Below are positions 30,101 to 45,937 of a stretch of 64,000 bases of DNA, one piece after another. The notes under the pieces are model-generated. The model was given only the letters and a program-made list of their open reading frames with translations. It was not told where the DNA came from and did no database searches. The position numbers were made by a program, and so were the translations under genes. This stretch comes from Escarpia spicata (Eukaryota > Annelida > Polychaeta > Sabellida > Siboglinidae), in contig OZ023216.1 of the NCBI GenBank assembly GCA_963995525.1, forward strand, positions 39,685,719 through 39,749,718, written 5' to 3'. Every line of letters starts with the position of its first letter. Positions within the stretch are counted from its first letter, which is position 1.

Positions 30101-31999
30101 TCAATCACTGTAAACCAATACGTGGAGTCTAAGTCTACACAAGTGGTCGACTTACCTTCGTCGTGAAGTTCCGTGAAGTTGCAGGCGGCGCGACACCCAG
30201 GTGGCTGAAATTAGACAATTGTATTAGATGACAAACATTTAAATACACATTTCACGCCGTATTTCTTTACTGTTGGTTCGAGAGGATGGTTTCATTAGTG
30301 ACTGAACGATCGGCTCGCGACAACGAGCAAAACACTTGAATGCAGACATAACGTAAGCTCAAACCAGTGGGACGCAGTGGAACACAACAGCTTTGTCATC
30401 TGAGTGTATTGTTTTTATTTGAGTAGCTGACAGAACGTGTGTACGAGTTTATGGGACCTGCGAGTGTACGACTGAATGGACGAACGGACGAACAAACTAA
30501 CGCATGAACGAACGAACGAACAAACAAACGAACGAACAAACGGACAAACGAATGTTTACTTTATTTTGATTTATTGCTTTTTTGGCTTTTTATAATTGTT
30601 TTGTACATGTTTTATATCAACGTTGCACTATGACTTTACTTATTTATTATAAATATACCTTTAATAATTATCTTTAAACAACATGTTTTTAGATTTAATA
30701 TATTATCATATAATCGTTTGAGTTAATTTTTCATCATTTCATAACTTATCTATGACGCGCATGTATATAGGTATGTATTTTAAGCGCCTCCGAATGGATT
30801 TAGCTGGATTTATGTTCCGGTAAGTATTTTATTATTGTATTATTATAACGCTCTAACAACTCACACATATAAAGTCGTTGTGGGTGTCGCACACGTGACT
30901 CCAGGCTTCATGTGACGTGTATAGCTTCTCACACATCTTCCAACACTGAACGCGAACGAAACATTCATAACAATTATATTCTGAAATGCGAAACAGTTTA
31001 GGCCACACAGCAAAGTATATTGTGTTCGCAGGAGCCTGTGCAGGAAAGAGAACACGAAGCAACACGAACAAATACACCCATGAAATATGTGATTGTTCAT
31101 TATTTCAAGTAATAAATAATGCTATGTTGGTAAAGTTAGCTGCATAAACATGCATGTCAAACAATTAGAGTATTACGTATTATTACACGAGTCACATTGT
31201 ATTGTTGCGTGTATATTTACCATAGTACAACCAGCGTCATCGTCGCATGCCGAGTCAGTGGCTGGCGCTTCCAAGAACTACGACAGAAGAGAATGTAAAC
31301 AAGCGTAATGACGGAGCAAACCCTTTACACATTTCAACAACAAAAATAAACTGATTATGATTCACAATCGTAGACAGTGAAATGCAAAGGGTATTCCTTT
31401 CTCGACTGCCAATACCCACGTAGAAGTAGAACAACCAAAGATTCAGACTCAATTATTATAAACAGGAAAATACACCCATTTCAATCAGATTTAAACGTCA
31501 CTGTCTTGTCTTGTGTCAAGCGCGCGCGTACCCTATTAATCGACGCAACACTTCGGGTATGGAATATTGTACAATATGTCTCGTGGGATCGATTGAGCCG
31601 GATAAGTGTCCGAGGTCGCATTGTTTAATTCTCAATATCCCGAATACATACGCCCAGTCCATTGAAACTAGGCGGGATTAGCCCGTGATCAGCAAAACTG
31701 TGTTGACGGTAAAGTGGTAAAGTCCCTTGATTGGCGAAGGACACAGGGCGTATTACCGACCATTGGGGCATTCTTTCAAAACGCAGCAAGCTCAAGCAAA
31801 TTTGCGATAATATAATATCGTCCCGTTGTATTTCCAAAAGTCATACTGATGCTTAGTATTTCGAAATATGTTGGAAAGAACATACCTTTCTTACGCAGCT
31901 GGATTGGCATCTCACAACTATGATCCAACCGGCTTCATCTAAACACACGGTGCCTTGCATCACGACAAAAGTGACACAGACAAAGAACAACCACGACAT
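22521..31999 (-). CDS. anos1-like: Anosmin-1-like single-pass membrane protein, copy B (complete, 10 exons)
   Basis: Complete gene of 1842 coding bases and 613 residues. Exons in transcript order are 31886-31999, 31221-31277, 30865-31035, 30156-30204, 29157-29341, 27492-27633, 25349-25731, 24509-24713, 23417-23638 and 22521-22834. The protein has a signal peptide (about 1-18), 12 cysteines at 31-122, FN3-1 (about 132-232), an acidic Tyr-rich and Pro-rich linker (240-298), FN3-2 (about 300-405), a membrane span (about 448-470) and a cytoplasmic tail. CxxxC pairs, a YNVRW strand followed by a Cys, and the FYTPVC end of FN3-2 parallel anosmin-1, a secreted heparan-sulfate-binding regulator of neuronal migration and FGF signalling. 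The WAP domain and FN3-2/-4 of vertebrate anosmin (680 aa) are missing. Function here is inferred. It could instead be another FN3 receptor family. Confidence 0.82.
22835..23416. other. Intron 9 of gene B
   Basis: Intron of 582 bases between the membrane exon and the tail exon, with donor gtagga and acceptor gcaatag. It contains nothing recognisable. The equivalent intron of gene C is 49282-49863. Confidence 0.7.
23417..23638 (-). CDS. Gene B exon 9: transmembrane segment
   Basis: A 222-base exon, phase 1 in and out, for residues 436-509 plus one base. The acceptor is cgtttcttgcag and the donor CAAG|gtagga. A 23-residue hydrophobic span (about 448-470) is rich in Gly and Ala (LGGIAALLGAVIG), a pattern compatible with helix packing. 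It is followed by a basic FKNHKELRH stop-transfer stretch. Copy C has four replacements and about three silent changes. Confidence 0.85.
24509..24713 (-). CDS. Gene B exon 8: second half of FN3-2 and juxtamembrane stalk
   Basis: A 205-base exon, phase 0 in and phase 1 out, for residues 368-435 plus one base. The acceptor is ttgttgttttag and the donor CCTG|gtaagt, both strong. FRLTSLTFNSEYWLEV is the E-F strand pattern of an FN3 domain, and the VNFYTPVC end matches the FFTTPPC end of anosmin FN3-3. NMT is a possible N-glycosylation site. Copy C has Val391 to Leu and one Ser to Tyr. Confidence 0.85.
25349..25731 (-). CDS. Gene B exon 7: acidic linker and first half of FN3-2
   Basis: A 383-base exon, phase 1 in and phase 0 out, for residues 240-367. 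The acceptor is atcctatag and the donor ATG|gttagt. Residues 242-259 alternate Asp/Glu with five tyrosines (DDYYEDGSEYDYEDYEDP), and a run of five prolines follows. FN3-2 then starts, with VTWTQP and SYNVRWNRVSC. The last resembles the strand C plus Cys of anosmin FN3-3. Copy C has Ile to Phe and Ala to Thr. Confidence 0.8.
27061..27232. repeat. TG microsatellite in intron 6, gene B
   Basis: Counterpart of 3661-3838, three TG units shorter. This length change is what moves the A/B offset from 23400 to 23394. Confidence 0.95.
27492..27633 (-). CDS. Gene B exon 6: second half of FN3-1
   Basis: A 142-base exon, phase 0 in and phase 1 out, for residues 193-239 plus one base. The donor is GCGG|gtgagt. 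The acceptor is cttgtgaag, less typical but preceded by a pyrimidine-rich stretch. FKDVAFRLIAVVSDG is the F-G strand region of an FN3 domain, followed by a Pro/Gly-rich stretch. The exon is identical in the three copies. Confidence 0.74.
28346..28802. repeat. 25-bp minisatellite in intron 5, gene B
   Basis: Unit-by-unit identical to the array of copy A, as far as I can see. This is notable for a class of sequence that normally changes fast. Confidence 0.93.
29157..29341 (-). CDS. Gene B exon 5: first half of FN3-1
   Basis: A 185-base exon, phase 1 in and phase 0 out, for residues 131-192. The acceptor is tgtccgcag and the donor TCG|gtaagt. It holds FN3 strands A to C', including LVIGWTSP (the conserved Trp of strand B) and LVYALFWR (strand C). 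Copy C has V to I plus the pair Tyr-Phe to Asp-Ile next to strand C. Confidence 0.8.
29499..29595. repeat. CTA/TAA trinucleotide tract in intron 4, gene B
   Basis: As in copy A, with 12 extra bases (an added ATTACTACTACT), which shifts the A/B offset to 23406. Confidence 0.9.
30156..30204 (-). CDS. Gene B exon 4: last CxxxC of the cysteine box
   Basis: A 49-base exon, phase 0 in and phase 1 out, for residues 115-130 plus one base. The acceptor is gtctaatttcag and the donor GAAG|gtaagt, both strong. It encodes PPGCRAACNFTELHDE. The CRAACNF stretch parallels the CLTSCEF motif that precedes the WAP domain in anosmin. Here the next exon enters an FN3 domain directly, so no WAP domain is encoded. 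Confidence 0.75.
30865..31035 (-). CDS. Gene B exon 3: central cysteine cluster
   Basis: A 171-base phase-0 exon for residues 58-114. The acceptor is ctttcctgcacag and the donor TGT|gtgagt. It contains C79-x2-C82-x5-C88-x3-C92, then C106 and C114. A competing acceptor (atttcag, just before residue 77 in another frame) would break the cysteine pattern. Copy C has one replacement, Thr108 to Ile. Confidence 0.74.
31221..31277 (-). CDS. Gene B exon 2: Cys49 and Cys55 of the cysteine box
   Basis: A 57-base phase-0 exon for residues 39-57. The acceptor is cttctgtcgtag and the donor is ATG|gtaaat. It encodes ACDDDAGC, a C-x5-C pair like the WCQNHKQC of anosmin. It is too short to be found as an open frame alone. 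It is identified by splice sites, phase and cysteine spacing, and is unchanged in all three copies. Confidence 0.68.
31886..31999 (-). CDS. Gene B exon 1: signal peptide and first CxxxC
   Basis: This exon encodes residues 1-38. The start is MSWLFFVCVTFVVMQG, a short hydrophobic signal peptide, followed by an RCQSSC motif that parallels the RCASRC start of the anosmin cysteine box. The donor is AAG|gtatgt. A second possible donor 9 bases earlier (TGC|gtaaga) would also keep phase 0 and drop VRK. The only difference in copy C is synonymous (GTA to GTG), which supports coding use of these codons. I saw no clear core promoter upstream. Confidence 0.78.
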
Positions 32000-32948
32000 T
32001 CTGATGGATTCACAAGTATTGCCCTAACGAGACGATCTCTGTCTCGGCGCCGTTGTGGTGTCTCCATCAGTGTGGTTGCTGCATTGTATACCCGAATATC
32101 GCAACACACGTGCCTTACCAAAACTGCGCCTTGTCCAATGTCGTGGGTGTGAACGAAGCCATTCACTCGCCGGAGTCAGTTACTCGCCAAATGCTAACGA
32201 AACTGTTGCAGAGTTCCTAAGCGGATTACTTGAGCAGTTGAGCAGATGTCTGAGCTTCGATAGCCCAGAAAGAATGGAGACCGGTGAAACGACACTCGCG
32301 AAAACTTCCACCACGTGGGCTATGAAAATTGCAACTGCGTCGACCTTTTGGCGATGTAATTGGGGTAAATGAGTCGTTTATGCGATGTATTGATAGCTTC
32401 CATTGCCAGAACTTACTTGTAATTTATAGATAAACGAACGTATCATGCTTGTCCCCTTTTCAGCGCATTCCAAAGCGCAAGGGGTATATTTATTGAAGAT
32501 GTTCGCAGCAGACATTAAAAACGAAAACATAAATTTGTAATGCCGAATACACGCCAAAGATAGTATACTTTTTAAAGTACTGTAATATAAGCAATATCAA
32601 AAAGTGTTGAATATAACTTTCGGTGTATACTACTATTGAATTGGAGTAAAAATATGTATATTGTAAATACTTGTAAAATAATAGAAAATGCGTCGTAACC
32701 CGGGTGGGGGGTTGACTCCACGAATATATGTGTGGCGCTGGATATATGATTATCCTACAATATTTCGGCAAGGGGTACTGCTGGAGTTTTTTATGAGCCT
32801 CAAGCGGGTCACAGTTGTTGTTTTGGTGAGCCACGGATGAGGGGCTGCGGTTGTCGTGGTTTTGGTGAGCCTCAAGTGGGGTGCAACTGAAAGGTATTGG
32901 CGAGTCTACCATTCACCATGTTCTGATACCTATGACATATATTATAGT

Positions 32949-34836
32949 GCAATATATCGCAATAATAATAATAATGTGTATTTACTCTACTTATTCCATC
33001 ATGCTGTTTCTCTCACATCGTCTTCGTAAAGACTTGCTAACAGTTAACGTTATGGTATGGTGGGTAATGCTAACAGGTTCGCTATTAGCCAAATGTCCAC
33101 AAGTCACAGGGCTCTAGATGAACAGAATATTGCACTTATTTAGAATTGGCAAGTCTACCGTTTGGAGGTAGAACTCATATTTTTCTTCATTTCCGGGGAT
33201 AGTCTCACGATCTACCGCTTTAGTGCCAAAATCTACCATAAAACAGGTATTTCACGGTATTTTGTTTATCAATAATAAATATTCACAAACATATGGTAAA
33301 TTCAAATATTAAAAATAATTATTCCTTTTCAAACTATACAGCTTAACCAACATCGTACGTGGAAAATACACACAATTGCAATAAACATACCCTACACTTA
33401 ACAACTTTCAGTTCCCCCATGTCTTCCCCATTGTCGTTGTAGCTCAATACTACTTGGGACCTAGGCATAGCGGTAACACTTTTGAAAGGACACTCTCGTT
33501 ACTTACATCAGTAATTACTACTGGTATAAGGAACATTTACATAATAGGCTAATAAACTTAAATCATCGTTCTGACCTATACTGTGTGATTGCGTGTTTGT
33601 GCGTGTTTGTGTGTGTGTGTGAGAGAGAGAGAGAGTGCGTGCGTGCGTGCATGCGTGAGTGCGTGCATGCGTGCGTGCGTGCGTTGTGATGATGGTAATG
33701 ACGATGTAACAAATATTGGCTATAAGCGTCCACTCTATTGCAAATACTCGCTGTATGTAACTGCATATTTCAAAATGTACTGCACATACTATGCAATACT
33801 CAGAATTTAGTATTGAACTAGAGTGATACTCGGTACTCCCGGCATTGAGTCAATCACTAGTGTACGCGCGTGTGGCATTACACATCAGACGCGGTGAGTC
33901 TGACATGAAACTGTTCCTTTGGTGGGTAATGCTTTGGTAAAGACTACCGTTATGTATGGTTTCATTTGTCAATAAATAAACATTGTGAAAGTTAAGCATA
34001 ATGCGAGTTTACCACTTTATGTGAAATGTATATGCAAATAATAATAATAACAACAATATTTTATGGGTCATGTTTTGATTCTATAGCTAATTACTGTGGT
34101 GATGAATTAAAAAAGGCACTTGAAAATTAATTAATTAAAAAGTCAATTCATTGAAAAGTAATGGACTCTGTAAGCATATTATTCGATGCAGCAATATATC
34201 GTAATAATAATAATAATAATGTGTATTTACTCTACTTATTCCATCATGCTGTTTCTCTCACATCGTCTTCGTAAAGACTTGCTAACAGTTAACGTTATGG
34301 TATGGTGGGTAATGCTAACAGGTTCGCTATTAGCCAAATGTCCACAAGTCACAGGGCTCTAGATGCACTTATTTAGAATTGGCAAGTCTACCGTTTGGAG
34401 GTAGAACTCATATTTTTCTTAATTTCCGGGGATAGTCTCACGATCTACCGCTTTAGTGCCAAAATCTACCATAAAACAGGTATTTCACGGTATTTTGTTT
34501 ATTAATAATAAATATTCACAAACATATGGTAAATTCAAGTATTAAAAATAATTATTCCTTTTCAAACTACACAGCTTAACCAACATCGTACGTGGAAAAT
34601 ACACACAATTGCAATAAACATACCCTACACTTAACAACTTTCAGTTCCCCCATGTCTTCCCCATTGTCATTGTAGCTCAATACTACTTGGGACCTAGGCA
34701 TAGCGGTAACACTTTTGAAAGGACACTCTCGTTACTTACATCAGTAATTACTACTGGTATAAGGAACATTTACATAATAGGCTAATAAACTTAAATCATC
34801 GTTCTGACCTATACTGTGTGATTGTGTGTTTGTGCG

Positions 34837-34876
<40 letters not shown>

Positions 34877-36020
34877 TGCGTGCGTGCATGCGTGAGTGCG
34901 TGCATGCGTGCGTGCGTGCGTTGTGATGATGGTAATGACGATGTAACAAATATTGGCTATAAGCGTCCACTCTATTGCAAATACTCGCTGTATGTAACTG
35001 CATATTTCAAAATGTACTGCACATACTATGCAATACTCAGAATTTAGTATTGAACTACAGTGATACTCGGTACTCCCGGCATTGAGTCAATCACTAGTGT
35101 ACGCGCGTGTGGCATTACACATCAGACGCGGTGAGTCTGACATGAAACTGTTCCTTTGGTGGGTAATGCTTTGGTAAAGACTACCGTTATGTATGGTTTC
35201 ATTTTTCAATAAATAAACATTGTGAAAGTTAAGCATAATGCGAGTTTAACACTTTGTGTGAAATGTATATGCAAATAATAATAATAACAACAATATTTTA
35301 TGGGTCATGTTTTGATTCTATAGCTAATTACTGTGGTGATGAATTAAAAAAGGCACTTGAAAATTTATTAATTAAAAAGTCAATTCATTGAAAAGTAATG
35401 GACTCTGTAAGCATATTATTCGATGCAGCAATATATCGTAATAATAATAATAATAATGTGTATTTACTCTACTTATTCCACTATGGTTTTTCTCTCACAT
35501 CGTCTTCGTAACGACTTGCTAACAGTTAACGTTATGGTGGGTAATGCTAACAGGTTCGCTATTAGCCAAATGTCCACAAGTCACAGGGCTCTAGATGAAC
35601 AGAATATTGCACTTATTTAGAGTTGGCAAGTCTACCGTTTGGAGGTAGATGTTTTTCTTCATTTCTGGGGACAGTTTCATGATCTACCGCTTTAGTGCCA
35701 AAATCTACCGCCAGACCGATATTTCACGGTATTTTGTGTATCGATAATAAATATATGGTAAATTCAAGTACTAAAAAGAATTATTCCTTTTCAAACCAAA
35801 CTACTCAGCTTAACCAACATCGTAAGTAGAAAATACACACAATTACAATAAACATAACAAGTTTCATTTCCCGCTGTATTCCCCATTGCCAGTGTAGCTC
35901 AATACTACTTGGGACATAGCGGTAACACTTGTGAAAGAACACTCTCGTTACTTACTACTGGTGTAAGGAACATTTATATAATAGACTAATAAACTTAAAT
36001 CACCGTTCTGACCCATACTG

Positions 36021-36117
<97 letters not shown>

Positions 36118-36541
36118 TGCGTGCATGCGTGAGTGAGTGCATACTATGCAATACTCAGTATTGAGTATTGAACTACAGTGATACTCGGTACCCCCGGCAT
36201 TGAGTCAATCACTAGTGTACGCGCGTGTGGCATGACACATCAGACATGGTGAGTCTGACATGAAACTGTTCCTTTGGTGGGTAATGCTTTGGTAAAGACA
36301 ACCGTTATGTATGGTTTCATTTTTCAATAAATAAACATTGTGAAAGTTAAGCATAATGCGAGTTTATCGCTTTGTGTGAATGTATATACAAATAATAATA
36401 ATAACAACAATATTTTATGGGTCATGTTTTGATTCTATAGCTAATTACTGTGGTGATGAATTAAAAAGGCACTTGAAAATTAATTTATTAAAAAGTCCAT
36501 TAATTTAAAAGTAATGGACTCTGTGAGCATATTATTCGATG
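32949..36541. repeat. Three tandem 1.24-kb modules, unit B
   Basis: M1 is 32949-34189, M2 34190-35426 and M3 35427 to about 36541. They are practically identical to the unit A set, including the variants that distinguish M1, M2 and M3. The only differences I saw are in TG tracts and one 1-2 base indel near 36235. Confidence 0.9.
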
Positions 36542-37607
36542 TCGACTGAGTACAGGATCATGATAGATTGGAGCAGGTCACCGGTTCATCTCCACTTCAT
36601 TCATTATAATGCCAGTAACCTTACTCAGAAATATTACATATGCATGGTTTTGTATGCTGTCATGCCACCGTCCACGGTTGTGTACGCAGCTTGGCTTAGA
36701 GAGTGGACATAGCTCGTGGCCAGCCAGGGTGCTGTCGAAACTACCAGAGTGTGAAGCTCACGGCAGATTAAATAACATTATTTGCAGTGCTCATTGTCTC
36801 AAACAATTAGCATGGAAGAGTCATTCTGGCGAACGACTATGCGACGGCGAGTGTTATGAGTGACTTTTCGGGGAAAGGAGCCTACTCAAGGGAGACGAAT
36901 TGGGTAAGTCTGCTTGTATCGTGAAGAACGGAGATATTCGCAGGAAACGTGGCAGGCAACCATTTCTATAGTGTAGCACTGAGTGGACCGTCCACGAATA
37001 AGGCAATCACTGGAGTCCATTCACACACTGTCACTCTCACACACATGCACGCACAAACACACCTTTCTCTCTTTGTCTCTCTCTCCTCCCTCTTCCCCCT
37101 TCTATCTCTCATTCCATCCCTCCCACAATCTCTCTTTTAACCCTCCCTCCCCTCTCTCGCCCTCCCCCCTCATTCTCTCCCCTCCCTCCGCTCTCACGTC
37201 TTTTATTTTCTTACTGACTGTTTTGATGTCGCGTATACGAAAACTTAGGGACCTATTTGCATTGTTTGCTGTGTCGTTGATGTGTAACTCCGGGTATTGC
37301 CGCCTGTGGTAGCGGGGCCTGGGTATTTCACAGTGTAACACTCGTGAGGGTGTCTGTGCAATTAGTAAGGCGATTTCACTTTCACTAGTCTGCGCGTTGC
37401 GCTCAGGACATTAAAGTAAAGTAAGTTCTTATATAGCGCAGTATTCACAAACATATGGTAAATTCAAATATTTAAAATAATTATTCCTTTTCAAACTATA
37501 CAGCTTAACCAACATCGTACGTGGAAAATACACACAATTGCAATAAACATACCCTACACTTAACAACTTTCAGTTCCCCCATGTCTTCCCCATTGTCATT
37601 GTAGCTC

Positions 37608-37791
37608 TGTGACATTCTCGTAACGACACGATTTAATAAAGGAAACAGGTTTAATCACAAAGCCAACACCGAATACAAAACAGGCAACCCGCGTCACACC
37701 TCTCCTCCTCCGCGCTCGTGCACACCGCTCTCCCGTGCCGGAGTCCCGCATGGGTGTCACAATTTGTGCAGACAGGGGGATCCATATCACA
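37608..37791 (-). mobile_element. Probable LTR of a retrotransposon fragment, unit B
   Basis: Identical counterpart of 14203-14386 with the same junctions. It was therefore present before the A/B duplication. It is absent from unit C. Confidence 0.5.
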
Positions 37792-39931
37792 TTCCCCCTC
37801 CCTTTAACACGTTCGTCCACGAACGAAACTCATGGATCCTTCCAAGATCACGATATATAACAAGTGTATACAATTATGCAGAACAATTCGAGAAAGAAAG
37901 AACAACAAATTGATTATGCAACGTCCTTCATGAAATATAAATGTTCATCATTGTCCGGAGAATGTTCGCATACGTAGATTAAGTGTCCGTTAACTAACAC
38001 ATATCAAGCATCGTTGATGAAAGTAACTGCACCATATATAGCGAATGGTCTGGGGTGATGGTGGCGATATAAGCAACGTCCAATGTCATTTTCTTGACTG
38101 TAGCGGCACCCTCGCAAACTGTGACGACGCACTGGATACGGTGAGTGTGTACGACCATGGCACTACACTTTCTGGTGCTGGGATGTCTTCAGTATGGAGA
38201 CATCTCGCCATGTGTAACAAGTTTGAACTCCCTTTTTACCCTATCAGCATGAGTACGAGCCTAGGGATAAGTTGATCGCCAGACGTGTCGTCAAGAATTT
38301 AGTGTCCAGCAGGGAAGATTCTTCCTCCAGATGACTGCCTCGTGCTCTGTCAACAGTTGCTAGTGCAAGTAGGCAACCGCACTAGAGATGGCCGTGACAC
38401 TAAAACAAACTAAAATACATGGCATAGAACAATGTTAACCAAAAAAATAAAAAATAAAAAATTCAACAAGTACATCCACACCATATTTGGCAAGGCACTC
38501 TCAACCAAGCTTACACACGACAGTAATGTACCAAACAAAATTGATACAAAGGTTACTGTCTGCCTGGAAACCAATAACACGGTATTCCACAGGCGAATGT
38601 GTTTCAAATGTGGAACTGACGAAGCAGAGCACGGTTACTGCATTATCATTCTACCATGTTAAGTGCAACAGATTCTTTTAAAACACTAAGGCGACCAAAC
38701 TATGGCGTGAGTAGCTTTCTTCACTGCTGGTGAGTGATGTCAGACTGCGTGCAACTGCTAACAGAAATCTGCATATCCATCATGTCACCCACAGTTTCCG
38801 AGACATCGCAGGAGAAAGTCATACATCTGTCCTAGCACTCGTTCAAAGACTAACACATTTACTTTGTTTCGCCCAAGATTACGAGCATGTACTCAGCGAT
38901 GTGTTGACCTATAGATCAAACGAGTGCCGAGTACACGCCAAAGACAATATAAGCAATATCTAAAAGTGTTGCATATAAATTTCGGTGTATACTAATATTG
39001 AATTGGAGTAAAAGTATGTATGTTATAAATACTTGTAATATAGTAGAAAAATGCGTCGGAACCCGGGGGGGTTGACTCCACGAATATTTGGGTGGCGCTG
39101 GATATATGATTATCCTACAATATTTCGTCAAGGGGTGCTGCTGGAGTTTTTATGAGCCTCAAACGGGGCAGTTGTTGTTTTGGTGAGCCACGGGGGAGGG
39201 GTGCAGTTGTCGTGTTTTTGGTGAGCCTCAAGTGGGGTGCAATTGAAAGGTATTGGCGAGTCTACCATTCACCATGTTCTGATACCTATGGCATATATTA
39301 TAGTGCAATATATCGCAATAATAATAATAATAATGTGTATTTACTCTACTTATTCCATCATGCTGTTTCTCTCACATCGTCTTCGTAAAGACTTGCTAAC
39401 AGTTAACGTTATGGTATGGTGGGTAATGCTAACAGGTTCGCTATTAGCCAAATGTCCAAATGTCCACAAATGTCCACAAAGGGCTCTAGATGAACACAAG
39501 ATTGCATTTATCTAGAGTTGGCAAGTGTACCGTTTGGAGGTAGATGCTTTTCTTCATTTCCGGGGATAGTCTCATGATCTACCGCTTTAGTGCCAAACTC
39601 TACCTCCAAACCGACATTTCACGGTATTTTGTGTATCGATAATAAATATACACAAACATATGGTAAATTCAAGTATTAAAAATAATTATTCCTTTTCAAA
39701 CCGAACTACTCAGCTTAACCAACATCGTACGTAGAAAATACACACAATTACAATAAACATACCCTACACTAAACCAGTTTCATTTCCCGCTGTATTCCCC
39801 ATTGCCAGTGTAGCTCAATACTACTTGGGACCTAGGCATAGCGGTAACACTTTTGGAAGGACACTCTCGTTACTTTCTACTGGTGTAAGGAACATTTATA
39901 TAATAGACTAATAAACTTAAATCACCGTTCT

Positions 39932-40366
<435 letters not shown>

Positions 40367-40630
40367 TGCGTGCATGCGTGAGTGCATACTATGCAATACT
40401 CAGTATTGAGTATTGAACTACAGTGATACTCGGTACCCCCGGCATTGAGTCAATCACTAGTGTACGCGCGTGTGGCATGACACATCAGACATGGTGAGTC
40501 TGACATGAAACTGTTGCTTTGGTAAAGACTACCGTTATGTATGGTTTCTTCTTTCTATAAATAAACATTGTGAAAGTTAAGCATAATGCGAGTTTACCAC
40601 TTTGTGTGAAATGTAATAATAACAACAATA

Positions 40631-44722
<4,092 letters not shown>

Positions 44723-45368
44723 GCACTGAGAGGACCGGCCACGAATAAGGCAATCACTGGAGTTCATTCACACACTGTCACTCTCACACACATGCACGCA
44801 CAGACACACCTTTCTCTCTTTCTCTCTGTCTCCTCCCGCTTCCTCCTTCTATCTCTCTATCCTCTCTTTCCCTCTCATTCCATCCCTCCCACTCTCTCTC
44901 TTTTTAACACTCCCTCCCCTTTCTCCTTTGTTTCTCCCTCCCCCCTCTCTCTCTCTATCTCTCTTTCTCTCGCCCTTCCCCCTTTCTCGCCATTCCCCCT
45001 CATTCTCTCCCCTCCCTCCGATGTCACATTTCTCTCCCTTTCCGTCTTTTATTTTCTTACTGCCTATTTTGGTGTCGCGTATAAGAAAACTTAGGGCCCT
45101 ATTTGCATTGTTTGCTGTGTCGTTGATGTGTAACTCCGGGTATTGTCGCCTGTGGTAGCGGGGCCTGGGTATTTCACAGTGTAACACTCGTGAGGGTGTC
45201 TGTGCAATTAGTAAGACGATTTCACTTTCACTAGTCTGCGCGTTGCACTCAGGACATTAAAGTAAAGTAAGTTCTTATATAGCGCAGTATCCAGTCCTCA
45301 ATTGAACACCATCTCTACTTCTCTGGAAATAATTCAGCCACGCTGCAATTAATGCGCGAAGATTATTC

Positions 45369-45545
45369 GTACACAAATATCAACAATTGTCTATAGTCAG
45401 ATACTCATCTACTCAGCTGAGTGAACTGGAGCAACGTAGAGTAAACGAATTTGCCCAAGGTTCGACTCCGCAACACAATATTGGAACCCGGGTTCTCTCG
45501 GTCGAGAGTCCGAAGCTCTAGCCACTACACCACTGCGTTACACCG
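45369..45545 (-). mobile_element. tRNA-derived SINE-like element, unit B copy 3
   Basis: Counterpart of 19811-19985. Confidence 0.58.
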
Positions 45546-45866
45546 ACAGAACACTTCTGTGGGCGAAAGGACATTACTCCCACCCCTCTCCCCGTTCCCC
45601 TCCCACGGTCATATGTCAGGGAACGCACTTGTAACCCGGTAAGGGCGGGACAGCTTTAAATTTGAACTTGTAGTGCGACACAAATCCATGTCGACACTGC
45701 CCAATCGGCTGGTTAGTTTTAGACAAGAGGGTCGCCCCCACTTCGCCACGTAACCAAGTATCACGTTCCACTTATAAATACAATGCAATAGAATGTTTGA
45801 CGGCGACTCTGACAAGCAGGAAGATGGTTTGGTGCTAGCATCTGGGAAATACTGAATGAGCCTATT

Positions 45867-45937
45867 GTTGTGGACCGTGCTAGTTACTCATATAGATGAG
45901 CTAATCTATATGCAAAACTAACACGGTTCATAACAAC
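45867..45937. repeat. Imperfect hairpin, unit B
   Basis: Counterpart of 20321-20391, with one loop change (GAGCTA). Confidence 0.75.
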
